Below are positions 34,629 to 34,814 of a stretch of 34,814 nucleotides of DNA, piece by piece. The position numbers and the translations under genes are program-made. The DNA comes from Alcanivorax sp. (GTDB lineage: Bacteria > Pseudomonadota > Gammaproteobacteria > Pseudomonadales > Alcanivoracaceae): positions 1 through 34,814 of the forward strand of contig JAIUME010000019.1 in NCBI GenBank assembly GCA_022565695.1, given 5' to 3'. The notes below the pieces were generated by a model, which was not told the DNA's origin, searched no databases, and saw only the letters and a program-made list of their open reading frames with translations. Each line of letters starts with the position of its first letter. Positions within the stretch are counted from its first letter, which is position 1.

Positions 34629-34662
34629 GGTGCGCTTAGCCAGTTGCGAAGCACACCCCACG
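34629..34662. repeat. Degenerate right arm of the dispersed repeat
   Basis: The block beginning GGTGCGCTTAGC and ending GCACACCCCACGGG aligns with the right arms at 168-198 and 29509-29539 with several changes. No matching left arm was found directly upstream. Confidence 0.5.
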
Positions 34663-34750
34663 GGTGGGAAGGGGTGGCGGGGGGTGTTGGGAGCGGAGCG
34701 GCGCGCACCGCCCCCCGCACGCCACCAACCCAACCGTCGCCCCCGGCCGC

Positions 34751-34783
34751 GTAGGGTGGGCTGGGCCCCCGGCGAAGCGCCCC
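34751..34783. repeat. Degenerate left arm of the dispersed repeat near the window end
   Basis: GTAGGGTG followed by GGCTGGGC and GGCGAAGCGC aligns with the left arm of the repeat. Every substitution against the intact copies exchanges A or T for G or C. That bias is more like sequence-end error than normal decay. Confidence 0.5.
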
Positions 34784-34814
34784 CGGCCCCCCGGTCCCAC
34801 AGCCCCCGTTCCCC

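Larger units (their letters stand above)
34472..34814. other. 343-nt gene-free end region
   Basis: I find no credible gene, tRNA or terminator here. It runs from the gpmA stop to the window edge. It contains a degenerate right arm of the dispersed repeat (34629-34662) and a degenerate left arm (34751-34783). The last 100 bases become extremely C/G-rich, and the open frame on the minus strand across it is low complexity. Confidence 0.7.

Noticed and set aside
1-34814. CRISPR arrays, tRNA or rRNA genes, integrases and transposases
   Set aside because: None seen. The only repeated elements are the 109-nt intergenic repeat and short tandem units described above.

Overview
The window is 34.8 kb of GC-rich, gene-dense DNA from a gammaproteobacterium. 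The order gyrA-serC-pheA-hisC-tyrA/aroA-cmk-rpsA-ihfB-lapA-lapB, divergent from mtaD-ubiG-mupP-yciK, is the order I know from Pseudomonas and relatives. The TRAP/solute-binding-protein cluster and the general look of the proteins suggest a marine group such as Alcanivoracaceae. The genus is an inference; no marker gene was searched. The window probably is a whole contig or its end, because both edges fall inside copies of a dispersed repeat (1-23 and about 34751-34783).

Layout. (1) 223-13015, minus strand: a housekeeping block read from gyrA down to lapB. It covers DNA gyrase A, serine and aromatic amino acid synthesis (SerC, PheA, HisC, a fused TyrA-AroA), Cmk, ribosomal protein S1, IHF beta, and the LapA/LapB envelope proteins. 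Several junctions are 4-nt ATGA overlaps, so translation is probably coupled. (2) 13205-16722, plus strand: a compact operon of methylthioadenosine deaminase-like hydrolase, UbiG, a MupP/Gph-type phosphatase and the SDR YciK. (3) 16877-28213: the accessory part. Three paralogous periplasmic solute-binding proteins, a TatT-like lipoprotein and a fused TRAP permease are interleaved with a lipoprotein penicillin/AHL-type acylase and an ABC1/UbiB-type kinase on the opposite strand. This is the best candidate for an undescribed system: a TRAP importer with several alternative receptors and a T-component. (4) 28395-29412, plus strand: a small membrane protein and a methyltransferase. (5) 29576-32387, minus strand: rnd-ycgL-ycgN-small membrane protein-HIT protein. 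(6) 32532-34471, plus strand: a membrane-anchored strictosidine synthase/SMP-30-like beta-propeller and GpmA. (7) 34472-34814: no gene, degenerate repeat copies and suspicious GC-biased sequence.

How the parts work together. The minus-strand block joins chorismate/aromatic and serine synthesis to translation and nucleoid functions, as in related genomes. In the TRAP region the natural reading is that periplasmic proteins 1-3 capture related ligands and hand them to one DctQM-type permease. The TatT-like lipoprotein may help load the receptor. The acylase may release ligand from N-acylated compounds. That last link rests only on proximity. No tRNA, rRNA, CRISPR array, transposase or prophage gene was seen.
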